A stretch of DNA of 64,000 nucleotides, from positions 1 through 64,000 of the forward strand of contig JAICIE010000001.1 of NCBI GenBank assembly GCA_025924515.1. The letters run 5' to 3'. Shown here piece after piece: positions 1-9,833 of this stretch; position 1 is the first letter of the stretch; each line of letters starts with the position of its first letter. Source of the DNA: Jatrophihabitans sp. (GTDB taxonomy: Bacteria; Actinomycetota; Actinomycetes; Mycobacteriales; Jatrophihabitantaceae). A program made the position numbers and the translations under genes. A model generated the notes under the pieces. It was not told the origin of the DNA. It saw only the letters and a list, made by a program, of their open reading frames with translations, and made no database searches.

Positions 1-198
1 GAGGGCCCGGCAATCTCCGAGGAGGAGCACGAGGTCACCCTGCACGCCGAGCGCCCGGTGGTGCAGAAGGAGGCCGTGCCGGTGGAGCGGGTGCGGCTCG
101 ACACCGAGACCGTCACCGACCAGGCACAGGTGAACGAGGACATCCGCAAGGAGCAGATCGACGTCGACGGCGACGGCACGACCGGTCTGACGCGCTAG
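1..198 (+). CDS. C-terminal end of a DUF2382 (YsnF/AvaK-type) stress-response domain protein, truncated by the window edge
   Basis: Frame 1 reads ...EGPAISEEEHEVTLHAERPVVQKEAVPVERVRLDTETVTDQAQVNEDIRKEQIDVDGDGTTGLTR*, the typical 'EEVTLHEERPVVEKR..VPVERVRL' DUF2382 pattern. Confidence 0.85.
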   Translation, partial: EGPAISEEEHEVTLHAERPVVQKEAVPVERVRLDTETVTDQAQVNEDIRKEQIDVDGDGTTGLTR

Positions 199-549
199 CC
201 TCTCCGGCCGGTGCGGGCCGCCGTCGCGGTCCGCGCCGGCAGCGCGCACACAGCTTGCGCAATCCGAACGTCCGCGGGCGGGTCGGGATCCAACGGGATC
301 CCGGCCCGCCCGCGGTGTGTTCGGGGACATCCGATAGGCCGCCAGCGGCTTGCGCCGGTCGCGGGGGCCGAGCCGCTAGCGCAGCCCGTCGATCGGGCCC
401 GCCTCCCCTTGGGCGCGGGCGGCGGTCTGCGCGAGCACGTCCTCCAGAGGCTTGGGATTCGACGCGCAAGGTTGGAGATGCGTTTGTCACGCATGGTGAC
501 GGGGGTACGTACCGCGGCAGCATTCGGCGCGGAGGACGCGCTGGGCGGC

Positions 550-2394
550 ATGAGGGAGTCGGTCGTGGGCGCTGCACCCGAACTTCACAAGGGCCTGAAT
601 CAGCGACAGCTGAACATGATCGCCATCGGCGGCGTGATCGGCGCGGGGCTGTTCGTCGGCTCCGGGGTGGTGATCAACCAGGCCGGCCCGGGCGCCTTCC
701 TCACCTACGCGGTCACCGGCGTCCTGATCATCCTGGTGATGCGGATGCTCGGCGAGATGGCGACGGCCAACCCGTCGACCGGGTCCTTCGCCGACTACGC
801 GCGCCAAGCTCTGGGCGGATGGGCCGGCTTCTCCGTCGGCTGGCTGTACTGGTACTTCTGGGTCATCGTCGTCGGCTTCGAGGCGGTCGCCGGCGCCAAG
901 GTGCTGACGTTCTGGTTCAACGCTCCACTGTGGCTGCTCTCGTTGGGCCTGATGACGCTGATGACCATCACGAACCTGTTGTCGGTGTCGTCGTTCGGCG
1001 AGTTCGAGTTCTGGTTCGCCGGCATCAAGATCGCGGCCATCTGCGTCTTCCTCGTTCTGGGCACTCTGTACATCTTCGGACTCTGGCCTCACCACAACCT
1101 GAGCTTCGCCAACCTCACAGCGCACGGAGGATTCCTCCCGCACGGCGGCGGAGCGATCTTCTCCGCGATCGTCGTCGTGATCTTCTCCATGGTCGGCGCC
1201 GAGGTTGCGACGATAGCCGCGGCCGAGTCCCCTGATCCCGAGCGAGCGATCGCACGAGCGACCAACTCCGTCGTCACGCGGATCGCGATCTTCTTCGTCG
1301 GTTCCATCTTCCTGCTGGCGGTGATCCTGCCCTGGAACTCCTCCAAGATCGGCTCTTCACCGTATGTCTCGGCCTACGAGACGCTCGGTATCCCGGCGGC
1401 TGCCGACATCATGAACGCCGTCGTACTGACTGCGGTGCTGTCCTGCCTGAACTCCGGCCTGTACACCGCATCACGGATGCTCTTCGTGCTCGCCGCTCGC
1501 CGGGAGGCTCCGGTCCAGTTGATCCGGGTCAACCGACGCGGCGTCCCGGCTGTCGCGATCTTGACGTCCACCGTCGTCGGATTCCTGTGCGTCATCGCCG
1601 CGAAGCTCTCGCCAAATACCGTCTTCCTGTTCCTGCTGAACTCCTCCGGCGCCATCATCCTGTTCGTCTATCTGCTGATCTCGATCTCGCAGATCGTCCT
1701 GCGGCGGCGCACGCCTCCGGAGCGCCTGCGCGTCAAGATGTGGTTCCACCCGGTGCTGTCTCTGCTGGCCATCGCGGGAATCATCGCGGTCCTGATACAG
1801 ATGGGCGTCAATTCCGACGTCCGGTCGCAGCTGGTCCTGAGCCTGTTGTCATGGGCCGTGGTCGTCGTCTTGTACTTCGTCACGAAGTGGCGCGGCGGGT
1901 CCGTTGAGGCCCAGGCGCCGCAAGAGACCCCCACGGGCGAGGCTCGGCGTGTGCTCGTGCTTGCCAATGAGACAGTCGCGGCGGACGAGTTGTTGGACGA
2001 GTTGCGGCGCATCGATCGGGCCGGCCGGGCGGAGTACTGGGTTTGCGTGCCGGCGAACCCCGTCGATACCGGCCAGGCCGACCACAAGGGTGCTGTGTTC
2101 CTCTGGCAGGCGACCATGGAAGCCGCCCAACGACGGTTGGATTACATGCTCAACACGCTGCGGGGTGAAGGGCTTCATGCCGACGGTCAGCTCGGCGACT
2201 ACCGCCCGCTGCGTGCCCTCGGCGAAGCGGTGGCGTCCTTCCGCCCGGACCAATTGGTGATCTCCACCCTACCGGTGGCGCAGTCCGCCTGGCTTCGGTA
2301 CGACGTGGTTGATCGGGCCCGGAGCACCTACGACATCCCGGTGACCCACGTGGTCTCCCATGTGCCAGTTGCAACACTGGCCGCCAGCGGCTGA
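550..2394 (+). CDS. APC-family amino acid permease (GabP/AnsP/ProY-like) with C-terminal cytosolic extension
   Basis: LNQRQLNMIAIGGVIGAGLFVGSGVVINQAGPG, multiple TM segments; ATG at 550 preferred over the ORF start at 211. Confidence 0.9.
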   Translation: MRESVVGAAPELHKGLNQRQLNMIAIGGVIGAGLFVGSGVVINQAGPGAFLTYAVTGVLIILVMRMLGEMATANPSTGSFADYARQALGGWAGFSVGWLYWYFWVIVVGFEAVAGAKVLTFWFNAPLWLLSLGLMTLMTITNLLSVSSFGEFEFWFAGIKIAAICVFLVLGTLYIFGLWPHHNLSFANLTAHGGFLPHGGGAIFSAIVVVIFSMVGAEVATIAAAESPDPERAIARATNSVVTRIAIFFVGSIFLLAVILPWNSSKIGSSPYVSAYETLGIPAAADIMNAVVLTAVLSCLNSGLYTASRMLFVLAARREAPVQLIRVNRRGVPAVAILTSTVVGFLCVIAAKLSPNTVFLFLLNSSGAIILFVYLLISISQIVLRRRTPPERLRVKMWFHPVLSLLAIAGIIAVLIQMGVNSDVRSQLVLSLLSWAVVVVLYFVTKWRGGSVEAQAPQETPTGEARRVLVLANETVAADELLDELRRIDRAGRAEYWVCVPANPVDTGQADHKGAVFLWQATMEAAQRRLDYMLNTLRGEGLHADGQLGDYRPLRALGEAVASFRPDQLVISTLPVAQSAWLRYDVVDRARSTYDIPVTHVVSHVPVATLAASG

Positions 2395-2406
2395 TCGACC
2401 CACGAC

Positions 2407-3324
2407 GTGACCGTTCTGGTGGGCTTCGCGCCGGACGAGCAGAGCCAGGCTGTCCTGCACCTGGGGAGCATCGTGGCGTCGTCGCTCAACACCGACCTGG
2501 TCGTCTGTGCGGTGGTCGCGGCCCCCTGGCCGAGTCCCGAGCGGATGGATGCGGACTATCGCGCATATCTGGAGAAGGCTGCCGGTCGTGCATTGCAGCG
2601 CGCGCAGGAGCGATTGTCGCCCGAGATCGCTGCCAAATTCGTCATTCACCACGCCCGTTCGGCTCCGACCGGGCTGCTGGAAGTCGCCGAAACGTATGAC
2701 GCCACCCTGGTGGTGGCCGGATCGTCCTCGGCCGGCGTCTTCGGCCACATCGCACTCGGCAGCGTCACCGATCGGCTCCTGCACAGCTCGGACCGTCCGG
2801 TGGCCCTCGCCCCACGGGGTTACCGGCATCGCGGCGACCTGCGGATCACCCGGATCACCGCTGCGTTCGACGGCTCCGACAGGGGCCGAGAACTGGTCAC
2901 GGCGGCTGCGGCGGTGGCCGCCGGTGTCCGCGCGACGCTGCGGGTCGCGGCTTTCGCGGTGCGTCCGACAAGCGCCTTCCTAGGCATCATCGAAGCCGAT
3001 GCCGAGGATCTTGTCGTCCAGCAATGGGTCAAGCACACCGAGGACGCCATCGAATCGGCGCTCGGGCAGGTCCGCGACCTGCCCGACGTGCCACGCCAGC
3101 TGCAGACCGTCATCGGACGTGGTCGCAGTTGGGCCGAGGCGGTCGAGGATCTCGACTGGTCGGATGACGAGCTTTTGGTCGTCGGGTCGAGCACGTCAGC
3201 GCCCGTCGCCCGGGTCTTTCTCGGTTCGCACGCGTCGAAGTTGGTGCGGCATGCCCCGGTGCCTGTTGTCGTGGTGCCCCGGAGCACCGTTGCCGAACTG
3301 GCGGACCGGGCGATTCACGGCTGA
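2407..3324 (+). CDS. Universal stress protein with two tandem UspA domains
   Basis: VVAGSSSAGVFGHIALGSVTDRLLHSSDRPVALAPRG and VVGSSTSAPVARVFLGSHASKLVRHAPVPVVVVPR (two Usp C-terminal motifs). Confidence 0.88.
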   Translation: MTVLVGFAPDEQSQAVLHLGSIVASSLNTDLVVCAVVAAPWPSPERMDADYRAYLEKAAGRALQRAQERLSPEIAAKFVIHHARSAPTGLLEVAETYDATLVVAGSSSAGVFGHIALGSVTDRLLHSSDRPVALAPRGYRHRGDLRITRITAAFDGSDRGRELVTAAAAVAAGVRATLRVAAFAVRPTSAFLGIIEADAEDLVVQQWVKHTEDAIESALGQVRDLPDVPRQLQTVIGRGRSWAEAVEDLDWSDDELLVVGSSTSAPVARVFLGSHASKLVRHAPVPVVVVPRSTVAELADRAIHG

Positions 3325-3483
3325 CTCGGTGAACCGCGGCGAGCGGCTCGGCCTGCGCGAGCTCCGAGCTTGGGACGAACCGTCGCAAATCACCGCGCGA
3401 AAGCCGTTGCGCGGCTCCCGTGAACGGGCATGCTCCCAGGGCCCGTGAACCCCACGGCTCTCTCGAGAACGGGTACTCATCCC

Positions 3484-4323
3484 ATGACGCAGCCAGCCCA
3501 ACAGCAGGACGTCCCCGGTACCGAACAGGAGATGGGCCCCAAGCCCGACTGCGGCGAAAAGAGCTATGTCGGTCACGACCGACTCCGCGACAAGGTCGCC
3601 GTCATCACCGGCGGCGACAGCGGCATCGGCCGCGCCGTCGCGATTGCCTACGCTCGCGAGGGCGCCGACGTCGTCCTCTCATATCTCGATGAGGACGAGG
3701 ACGCCAAGGAGACGGCGGCGCTCGTCGAGGACGCCGGGCGCACGTGCGTTCTGATCAGCGGCGATCTCTCCGACCCTGCGCACTGCCGCAAAATTGTCAA
3801 AACGACGGTCGATCACTTCGGCCGGGTCGACGTACTGGTGAGCAACGCCGCATTCCAAATGACGCATGACTCGCTCGAGGAAGTCCCGGACGACGAATGG
3901 GATTACACCTTCGCCACAAACGTCTCCGCGTTCTTCCACCTGGCGAAGGCGTCGGTCCCCCACATGCGTCCCGGCGCGTCGATCATCGGTAGTTCATCGG
4001 TGAACTCGGACATGCCCTCGCCGACCCTTGCGCCGTACGCGGCGACCAAGGCTGCAATAGCGAACTTCTGCGCAAGCTTGGCGCAGATGTACGGCGAGCG
4101 CGGCATCCGGGTCAACAGCGTCGCCCCCGGACCGGTGTGGACGCCTCTGATCCCCGCCACCATGCCGGCTGAGAAGGTGAAGGAATTCGGCTCGGACGTC
4201 CCGCTCGGCCGCCCGGCACAGCCGGTGGAACTTGCGCCGGTGTACGTCCTCCTGGCGTCGGACGACGGCAGCTACATCTCGGGCGCGCGGATCGCGGTGA
4301 CGGGAGGGCGACCGATCCTCTGA
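3484..4323 (+). CDS. SDR family oxidoreductase (YghA/glucose-ribitol dehydrogenase-like)
   Basis: KVAVITGGDSGIGRAVAIAYAREGADV; YAATKAAIANF; PGPVWTPLIPATMP. Confidence 0.9.
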   Translation: MTQPAQQQDVPGTEQEMGPKPDCGEKSYVGHDRLRDKVAVITGGDSGIGRAVAIAYAREGADVVLSYLDEDEDAKETAALVEDAGRTCVLISGDLSDPAHCRKIVKTTVDHFGRVDVLVSNAAFQMTHDSLEEVPDDEWDYTFATNVSAFFHLAKASVPHMRPGASIIGSSSVNSDMPSPTLAPYAATKAAIANFCASLAQMYGERGIRVNSVAPGPVWTPLIPATMPAEKVKEFGSDVPLGRPAQPVELAPVYVLLASDDGSYISGARIAVTGGRPIL

Positions 4324-4376
4324 GGCGAGCGGCTTGAACGGGCCGACGCGCGCTGGCGTTCGAGACCATGCCGTTG

Positions 4377-4823
4377 TCACCGCGCGTCGGCCTCGATGTG
4401 CTGTTTCATCGCACGGAGGCTTGTCGTCATCGTTCGGCGGAACCGGCGCCTCATCAGGGGCAGCAGCAATCGCGACGTCCCGGTCGCCGCGGTGTCGATG
4501 GCCAGGTGCACTAGGGTGCGACCGTCGCCGACCGCCTCGATGCCCACCTCCTGGTGCAGGGTGAAGGGGCCGAACCGGCTGACCGCCGCGAAAGCGTGCA
4601 CCGGTTGATATGTGGTGACCGTGACCGTTCCCTCGACCGCCTTGCCCTGGTCACGCCGGATCAACCGGGCCGTCGCGCCTTCCCGCATGGGACCAGGCGA
4701 AGTGGGCGTCATTACTTCCACCGCGGGATCCCACTTCGCGTGGTTCTCGAAGTGATCGGTCGCGACGAACCGGAATACCTCTTCAGGTCGACCGTTGATC
4801 ACTTGGACGGCGTGCACGCGCAT
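4377..4823 (-). CDS. SRPBCC (polyketide cyclase/dehydrase-like) family protein
   Basis: MRVHAVQVINGRPEEVFRFVATDHFENHAKWDPAVEVMTPTSPGPMREGA. Confidence 0.8.
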   Translation of the reverse strand: MRVHAVQVINGRPEEVFRFVATDHFENHAKWDPAVEVMTPTSPGPMREGATARLIRRDQGKAVEGTVTVTTYQPVHAFAAVSRFGPFTLHQEVGIEAVGDGRTLVHLAIDTAATGTSRLLLPLMRRRFRRTMTTSLRAMKQHIEADAR

Positions 4824-4946
4824 GCCCCGCACCTTATAACGGTCAGTGGGCCGTGCCACCTGTCGTGACCTATGGCGGCGATCCTGACGCCGCATGCGCC
4901 CCGGTTAGGCTCGACCGAGAGACGTCCCCCAGCCCAGGAGTGTGCG

Positions 4947-5777
4947 ATGACATCAGGTTCGGTGACGGCCGACGGGCGGTCGCGTGTGCTCGCCGACGGG
5001 AACGAGATCCCGCTGCTGGCGCTGGGCGTGTGGCAGGTTCCCGACGGACGCGAGTGCGAGGACGCGGTGCGCTGGGCGCTGGAGGCCGGCTACCGGCACG
5101 TCGACACCGCGCAGGCCTACGGGAACGAGCCGAGCGTCGGCCGGGCCTTGCGGGACAGCGGCGTGCCGCGCGAGGACATCTTCATCACCACGAAGTTCCA
5201 CCCCGGGCGCAGCGACCCCGAGGCCGAGGCGCAGCGGAGCCTGCAGCGCCTCGGCGTCGAGTCCGTCGACCTCTACATCATCCACTGGCCGCAGGGTGGG
5301 CCGACGTGGGCGTGGGACGGGATGCAGCGCGCCCACGAACGGGGCTACGCGCGCTCGATCGGGATCTCGAACTTCAGCGCAGCCGAGGTCGAGTCCGTAT
5401 TCGCGGTCGCCGACATGCCACCCGTCGTCAACCAGGTGCAGTTCAGCCCGTTCGAATTCCGCCGCGGGTTGCTGGCGGAATGCGAGCGCCGGGGCGTGGC
5501 GCTCGAGGCCTACAGTCCGCTCGGCACAGGCCGCCATCTTGACGACCGTGAGGTGGCCCGCATCGCCGAGCGCCTGGGACGCACGCCAGCACAGGTGTTG
5601 ATCCGCTGGTCGCTGCAACGCGGCCTGATCGTCCTGCCCAAGTCGGCACACCGGGAGCGCATCGAGCAGAACGCGCAGGTCTTCGACTTCCAGTTGTCCG
5701 ACGAGGACATGGCCGCGCTCGACGGGCTCGACCAGACCGGCGGGACGGATAGCGCCCTCGAGCGCCCATGGTGGTAA
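4947..5777 (+). CDS. Aldo/keto reductase
   Basis: GNEIPLLALGVWQV; YRHVDTAQAYGNEPSVGRAL; IGISNFSAAEVE; VLPKSAHRERIEQN. Confidence 0.92.
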   Translation: MTSGSVTADGRSRVLADGNEIPLLALGVWQVPDGRECEDAVRWALEAGYRHVDTAQAYGNEPSVGRALRDSGVPREDIFITTKFHPGRSDPEAEAQRSLQRLGVESVDLYIIHWPQGGPTWAWDGMQRAHERGYARSIGISNFSAAEVESVFAVADMPPVVNQVQFSPFEFRRGLLAECERRGVALEAYSPLGTGRHLDDREVARIAERLGRTPAQVLIRWSLQRGLIVLPKSAHRERIEQNAQVFDFQLSDEDMAALDGLDQTGGTDSALERPWW

Positions 5778-5816
5778 GGCCGGGCGCGCACGACTACGGC
5801 CGACGACGCGAAGCGA

Positions 5817-5851
5817 AAGGCCGGTGGAGCGAGATGAGCTCCACCGGCCTT
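5817..5851. terminator. Perfect 14-bp stem-loop between convergent genes (bidirectional terminator candidate)
   Basis: aaggccggtggagc gagatga gctccaccggcctt between AKR stop (5777) and GH16 stop (5876). Confidence 0.75.
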
Positions 5852-5875
5852 CGAACCCCTGTGACCTGAGGATGC

Positions 5876-6649
5876 TCAGGCGGTGTAGGAATACTGCCTG
5901 ACCCAGTCGATGTCGAAGCTCACCGACTTGGTGGGCGTGATGCCCCGCTCGGGTGCGGTCTGGACGCCGAACCACATCCGCTGGTGCGGAACTCCTGTGG
6001 TGACCGTGCGAGTGACCTTCCCGTCGAGCAGGTATTCGATGCTGCCCGGGGTCCACCGCACTCCGATTGTGTGCCAGGTGGTGAAGTTACCGCTCTCCGA
6101 CGAGTGGGCCATGTAGTTCTGCGAGGGAGAGCCATAGTGCACGGTCATCGTGTTCAGCTGTCGCGTTCCCTGGGTGGATCTGCCACCCATCTCCATGAAG
6201 TCGACCTCCGGCGGCCAGCCCACGCTCGGCCAGAGCAGCGCGACAGCACGGCTGTCGCCGGCGGAGACGCGCGCCCGCATGTCCCACTCGCCGTAGGTCT
6301 GCCGCAGGCTCCAGTTGTTGCAGAGGCACATTCCGGCCGTCGTCCACTTGCCCAGCGAAGAGTTGTACCGGGTCAGCAGCGACACATAGCCGTTGTGTAT
6401 GACGATGTTCGACGCCAGGTGTGCCTTGTACGTGCGGGCGTTGTTGTACACGGCCCAGTAATGGCGGTCGATGGAGGACGTGAAGTCGTTGAAGAACACC
6501 TGGCGGAATGTGCCGGAAGTGGCCGCAGACGCCCCTGCGGCGGTGTGAGCGGATGTCGCGGCCGTTGCCACCGTCGCCGGCCCAGCGGTCAGTGCGGCGG
6601 CGACAGCAAACGTCGCGACACGGCGGATCACGCGAATTCGAGGTTCCAT
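5876..6649 (-). CDS. Secreted glycoside hydrolase family 16 protein
   Basis: Signal peptide; EVDFMEM catalytic ExDxxE motif; TYGEWDMRARVSAGDSRAVALLWP; WHTIGVRWTPGSIEYLLDG. Confidence 0.88.
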   Translation of the reverse strand: MEPRIRVIRRVATFAVAAALTAGPATVATAATSAHTAAGASAATSGTFRQVFFNDFTSSIDRHYWAVYNNARTYKAHLASNIVIHNGYVSLLTRYNSSLGKWTTAGMCLCNNWSLRQTYGEWDMRARVSAGDSRAVALLWPSVGWPPEVDFMEMGGRSTQGTRQLNTMTVHYGSPSQNYMAHSSESGNFTTWHTIGVRWTPGSIEYLLDGKVTRTVTTGVPHQRMWFGVQTAPERGITPTKSVSFDIDWVRQYSYTA

Positions 6650-7023
6650 CGAGGCTCCAAAGGCTTAAGTCGGATAGTTGAAGCGGTGCTGGCGCGGGCG
6701 GGGTTTTGCGCGTAGCACGCTGGGTCGGCAGGTCAGGAGCGGGCGGCGGGGGATCCGGTGGTCGCTCGCGAGGTTCCGGAGCGAGTTCCTCGGACGGCTA
6801 TCCAGGCGGACCTACCGCGATGGTGCGCAACACCGACGGCCTCGGTGCGCGGGCGCACCCCACGGCGGCGCACCAGATGATGATCGCGGGACTTCCGAAT
6901 CCAACGGCCGCTTTACACACAGTTGACATTCGGGCGGCGATCCGCAGACGTTAGGGCGCGATTCAACGGTTGCAAACCGAGGACGAACGTCAGCGCAGTG
7001 GGCTACCCTTGGCGGGCGTAACC

Positions 7024-7039
7024 GGGGCGTTAGTCCCTA
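7024..7039. promoter_or_regulatory. DosR/DevR-box-like palindrome
   Basis: GGGGCGTTAGTCCCTA; 12/14 match to the GGGACTTTAGTCCC-type core by eye. Confidence 0.35.
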
Positions 7040-7203
7040 GACGACAGCGGGCGCAGGCCACATCACTGCGTGAATGCCGGGCGTTCCGGACAAATCGATT
7101 TATGCCCAGGACGGTCAACGCTCACGAGGGACGCAGACGCGCAGACGCGCCGCGCTCGCGTCCGCGGCGATTAGCGACAACGAGACCACGACACTTGGCA
7201 CAT

Positions 7204-7234
7204 CGCTGAGGCAGACACGCCGTCTGCCTCAGCG
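7204..7234. terminator. Perfect 13-bp stem-loop inside a long intergenic region
   Basis: cgctgaggcagac acgcc gtctgcctcagcg. Confidence 0.6.
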
Positions 7235-7451
7235 CATGCGGTCAGCCCGGCTTCAACACATAGCCGCCAGGTTCGATCGCGCAGCGCAACACGCTGATAT
7301 CAACCGCTCGCGCCCGCATTGCAGGCAACTCCCAGCCGCGCGGCAGGGCTTTCCAAGATCCGCACCCAAGGCTGGGGATCGCCGCGCCGTCGAACCAACG
7401 GCGGGCGGACCGCGATCAGCCGCTGGTGCGGCTGGAAAGGAGATCTGCGCG

Positions 7452-7928
7452 ATGACACAAAGCAACTGGGTGAGCGGGCCGACACCGGCGGCACCGGCGC
7501 CTGTGACCCGGACTCGACGCGGGCGAGCCGGCATGGCCGCTCTCGGCGCGGTCGGCGGAGTGGTAGCGGGCGTGGCCATCACGTGGGGTGTCGTCGGGGC
7601 AAACGCCGCGTCCTCCACCTCGGGCACGGCCGTTCCCCCTGCGCGGTCGTCGGTTCAGTTCGGCCCCTGCGGCCCCCACGGCGGCGGCCTGGACACCTCA
7701 GGCACGGTCACGACCGTGGGCGCGTCGTCGGTGACCATAAAGACGAGCGCGGGCACCAAGACCTACAAGGTGACGTCCTCCAGCGACATCGACAAGAACG
7801 GAGAGGCGCAACTGTCCGACCTGAAGGCCGGGGACGTCGTGAGGTTCGACACCGAGACGGTCAACGGCGCAACGGTCATCGATCACCTGCACGCAGGCAG
7901 CGAGGCGCTCGACCGGCCGACCGGCTGA
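7452..7928 (+). CDS. Small membrane-anchored/secreted protein with a DUF5666-like beta domain
   Basis: N-terminal TM (AALGAVGGVVAGVAITWGVVGANA); TSGTVTTVGASSVTIKTSAGTKTYKVTSSSDIDKNGEAQLSDLKAGDVVRFDT; RBS ggaaaggag upstream. Confidence 0.7.
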   Translation: MTQSNWVSGPTPAAPAPVTRTRRGRAGMAALGAVGGVVAGVAITWGVVGANAASSTSGTAVPPARSSVQFGPCGPHGGGLDTSGTVTTVGASSVTIKTSAGTKTYKVTSSSDIDKNGEAQLSDLKAGDVVRFDTETVNGATVIDHLHAGSEALDRPTG

Positions 7929-8079
7929 GCATCACAGTCCGGAACCGATAGACCGCGCGTCGGCCGCTCACCCTGTCGGTGGGCGGCCGTCGCCGCCCGC
8001 AAGCCCCTCCTCGATCCCTGCGCGACCGCCTCCACTCTTCGCTCAGACCCGCCGAACCGGCGCCGATGGGGGAGGCGCC

Positions 8080-9549
8080 ATGTTCACGGTCACCTCTTTC
8101 ACCCGCCGCGCGACGATCGCTGTGATTGCCGCCGCAGTAGGCCTCGCCTCCGCCGGCGGGGCAGCAGCCACGTCCTCCCCCGCTGCCGCCGCACCGACGT
8201 CGACCGGTTCGTTCACCCCGATCTTCGCGGATGACTTCAACGGAACGTCCGTCAACCGCGCGAACTGGGCGGTGTACAACAACGCCAAGACGCCGAAGGC
8301 GCACCTGGCCGCCAACGTCGTGGTTCACGACGGCATGGTGTCGCTGGAGACGAAGTACGACTCCGCACTCGGCAGATGGACAACCGCCGGTATGTGCCTG
8401 TGCCAGAACAAGTCGCTACGGCAGACCTACGGCGAGTGGGAAATGCACGCTCGTGTCTCGGCAGGCGACAGCCGGGCCGTGGCACTGCTGTGGCCCACCT
8501 CCGGGTGGCCTCCGGAGGTCGACTTCATGGAGATGGGTGGCGAGGACGCCCAGGGCAGCCGGCAGCTCAACACCATGACCGTGCACTACGGCCCCCGTTC
8601 GCAGAACAACATGATTCATTCCTCCGAGTCGGGCGACTTCACCCAGTGGCACACCATCGGCGTCCAGTGGTCGCCGGGGGTCATTCGATACCTGCTCGAC
8701 GGGCAGGTCACCAGGACGGTGGCGAGCCCCAACGTGCCGAACCAGCAGATGTGGTTCGGCGTGCAGACCAGTCCCGAGGCCGCCGCGAAGCCGACGACAC
8801 CGGTCAATTTCGACATCGACTGGGTCAGGGAGTACGCGTACAACCCGGACGGCGCGGGCCCGGCGCTGACCGCACCGGCCGTGGTCACCGCCCCGTCGGC
8901 GGCGTTCAGACCGTCCGCCGCTGTGGGGTCCGACAGCAGCAACGACGTCATTCCCGTGTCAGTCGATTGGGCCGCAAAACCGGGCTCCAGCGCCATCTGC
9001 AAACAGGTTCTGACCCGCGCCGTCGGTGCGGCTGCGCCTGTCGGCGTACGGCTCACCTCGGCGACCGCCTCGAATGCAGTCGACACGCTCACGCTCGGCG
9101 AGCGCATCCGCTACACGGCACAGGCGACGGGGTGCGACGGTTCAGCCAGTCCGGCCGCCACCGGTCCTACCCGCATCTACAACGTCACACAGCAGGACGG
9201 GGACTGGGTCAGCCGCGCAGGTTCGTGGTCGACGCTCACCAGCTCGGCGTTCTCCGGTGGGACGATCGGGGAGACCTACGTCCCCGGGGCGTCCGTCAGG
9301 TTCTACATGGGCCACGTGGCAGCGATCGCCCTGGTCGGCGAGCGCGGACCCCACAAGGGCACAGCCAGGGTCTACGTGGACGGCGTCTATTCGACCACGT
9401 TGAACAACTACGCAACGGCGACTGCCGAACGGCGCGTGCTCTGGACGGACAGCTTCTCCGAAGCGGGACCGCACACGCTCACTGTCGTCAATGTGGGCAG
9501 CGCAGGCTCGGGCCTGGGAGTCGACGCCGTCGCCAAGCTCACCTCCTGA
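8080..9549 (+). CDS. Secreted GH16 hydrolase with additional C-terminal Ig-like and beta-jelly-roll domains
   Basis: EVDFMEMGG catalytic motif; strongly similar to the 5876-6649 product; C-terminal GERGPHKGTARVYVDGVYSTTLNNYATATAERRVLWTDSFSEAGPHTLTV. Confidence 0.88.
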   Translation: MFTVTSFTRRATIAVIAAAVGLASAGGAAATSSPAAAAPTSTGSFTPIFADDFNGTSVNRANWAVYNNAKTPKAHLAANVVVHDGMVSLETKYDSALGRWTTAGMCLCQNKSLRQTYGEWEMHARVSAGDSRAVALLWPTSGWPPEVDFMEMGGEDAQGSRQLNTMTVHYGPRSQNNMIHSSESGDFTQWHTIGVQWSPGVIRYLLDGQVTRTVASPNVPNQQMWFGVQTSPEAAAKPTTPVNFDIDWVREYAYNPDGAGPALTAPAVVTAPSAAFRPSAAVGSDSSNDVIPVSVDWAAKPGSSAICKQVLTRAVGAAAPVGVRLTSATASNAVDTLTLGERIRYTAQATGCDGSASPAATGPTRIYNVTQQDGDWVSRAGSWSTLTSSAFSGGTIGETYVPGASVRFYMGHVAAIALVGERGPHKGTARVYVDGVYSTTLNNYATATAERRVLWTDSFSEAGPHTLTVVNVGSAGSGLGVDAVAKLTS

Positions 9550-9833
9550 CCGGCACCCCCAGGCAGCTCGCCAGGCCGGTTCTGCGCAACGGCCGCGACG
9601 TGGTCATCCTCATTGCGCCTCGAAGGCGATCAGTTGCAGCCGCGGCGCCGGTCCGGGGCGATGACGCCGTGCGCCATGACGGCCGGTCCGTCAGGTCGAG
9701 GCGCACGACGCGCCCGCTGTGCAGAGCCGAGCGCCAGGCGCGATACCGGTCGATCCAATCCAGTCCCGAGACACGTCCCGCGCATGACGGGCGGCGGCTT
9801 GCTCAATTAGTCTGTGCGTGCGAATATAGCTCG

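Noticed and set aside
7470-7600. Possible internal repeat in the DUF5666-like gene N-terminus
   Set aside because: Only a Pro/Ala-rich leader plus TM helix; no true repeat unit.
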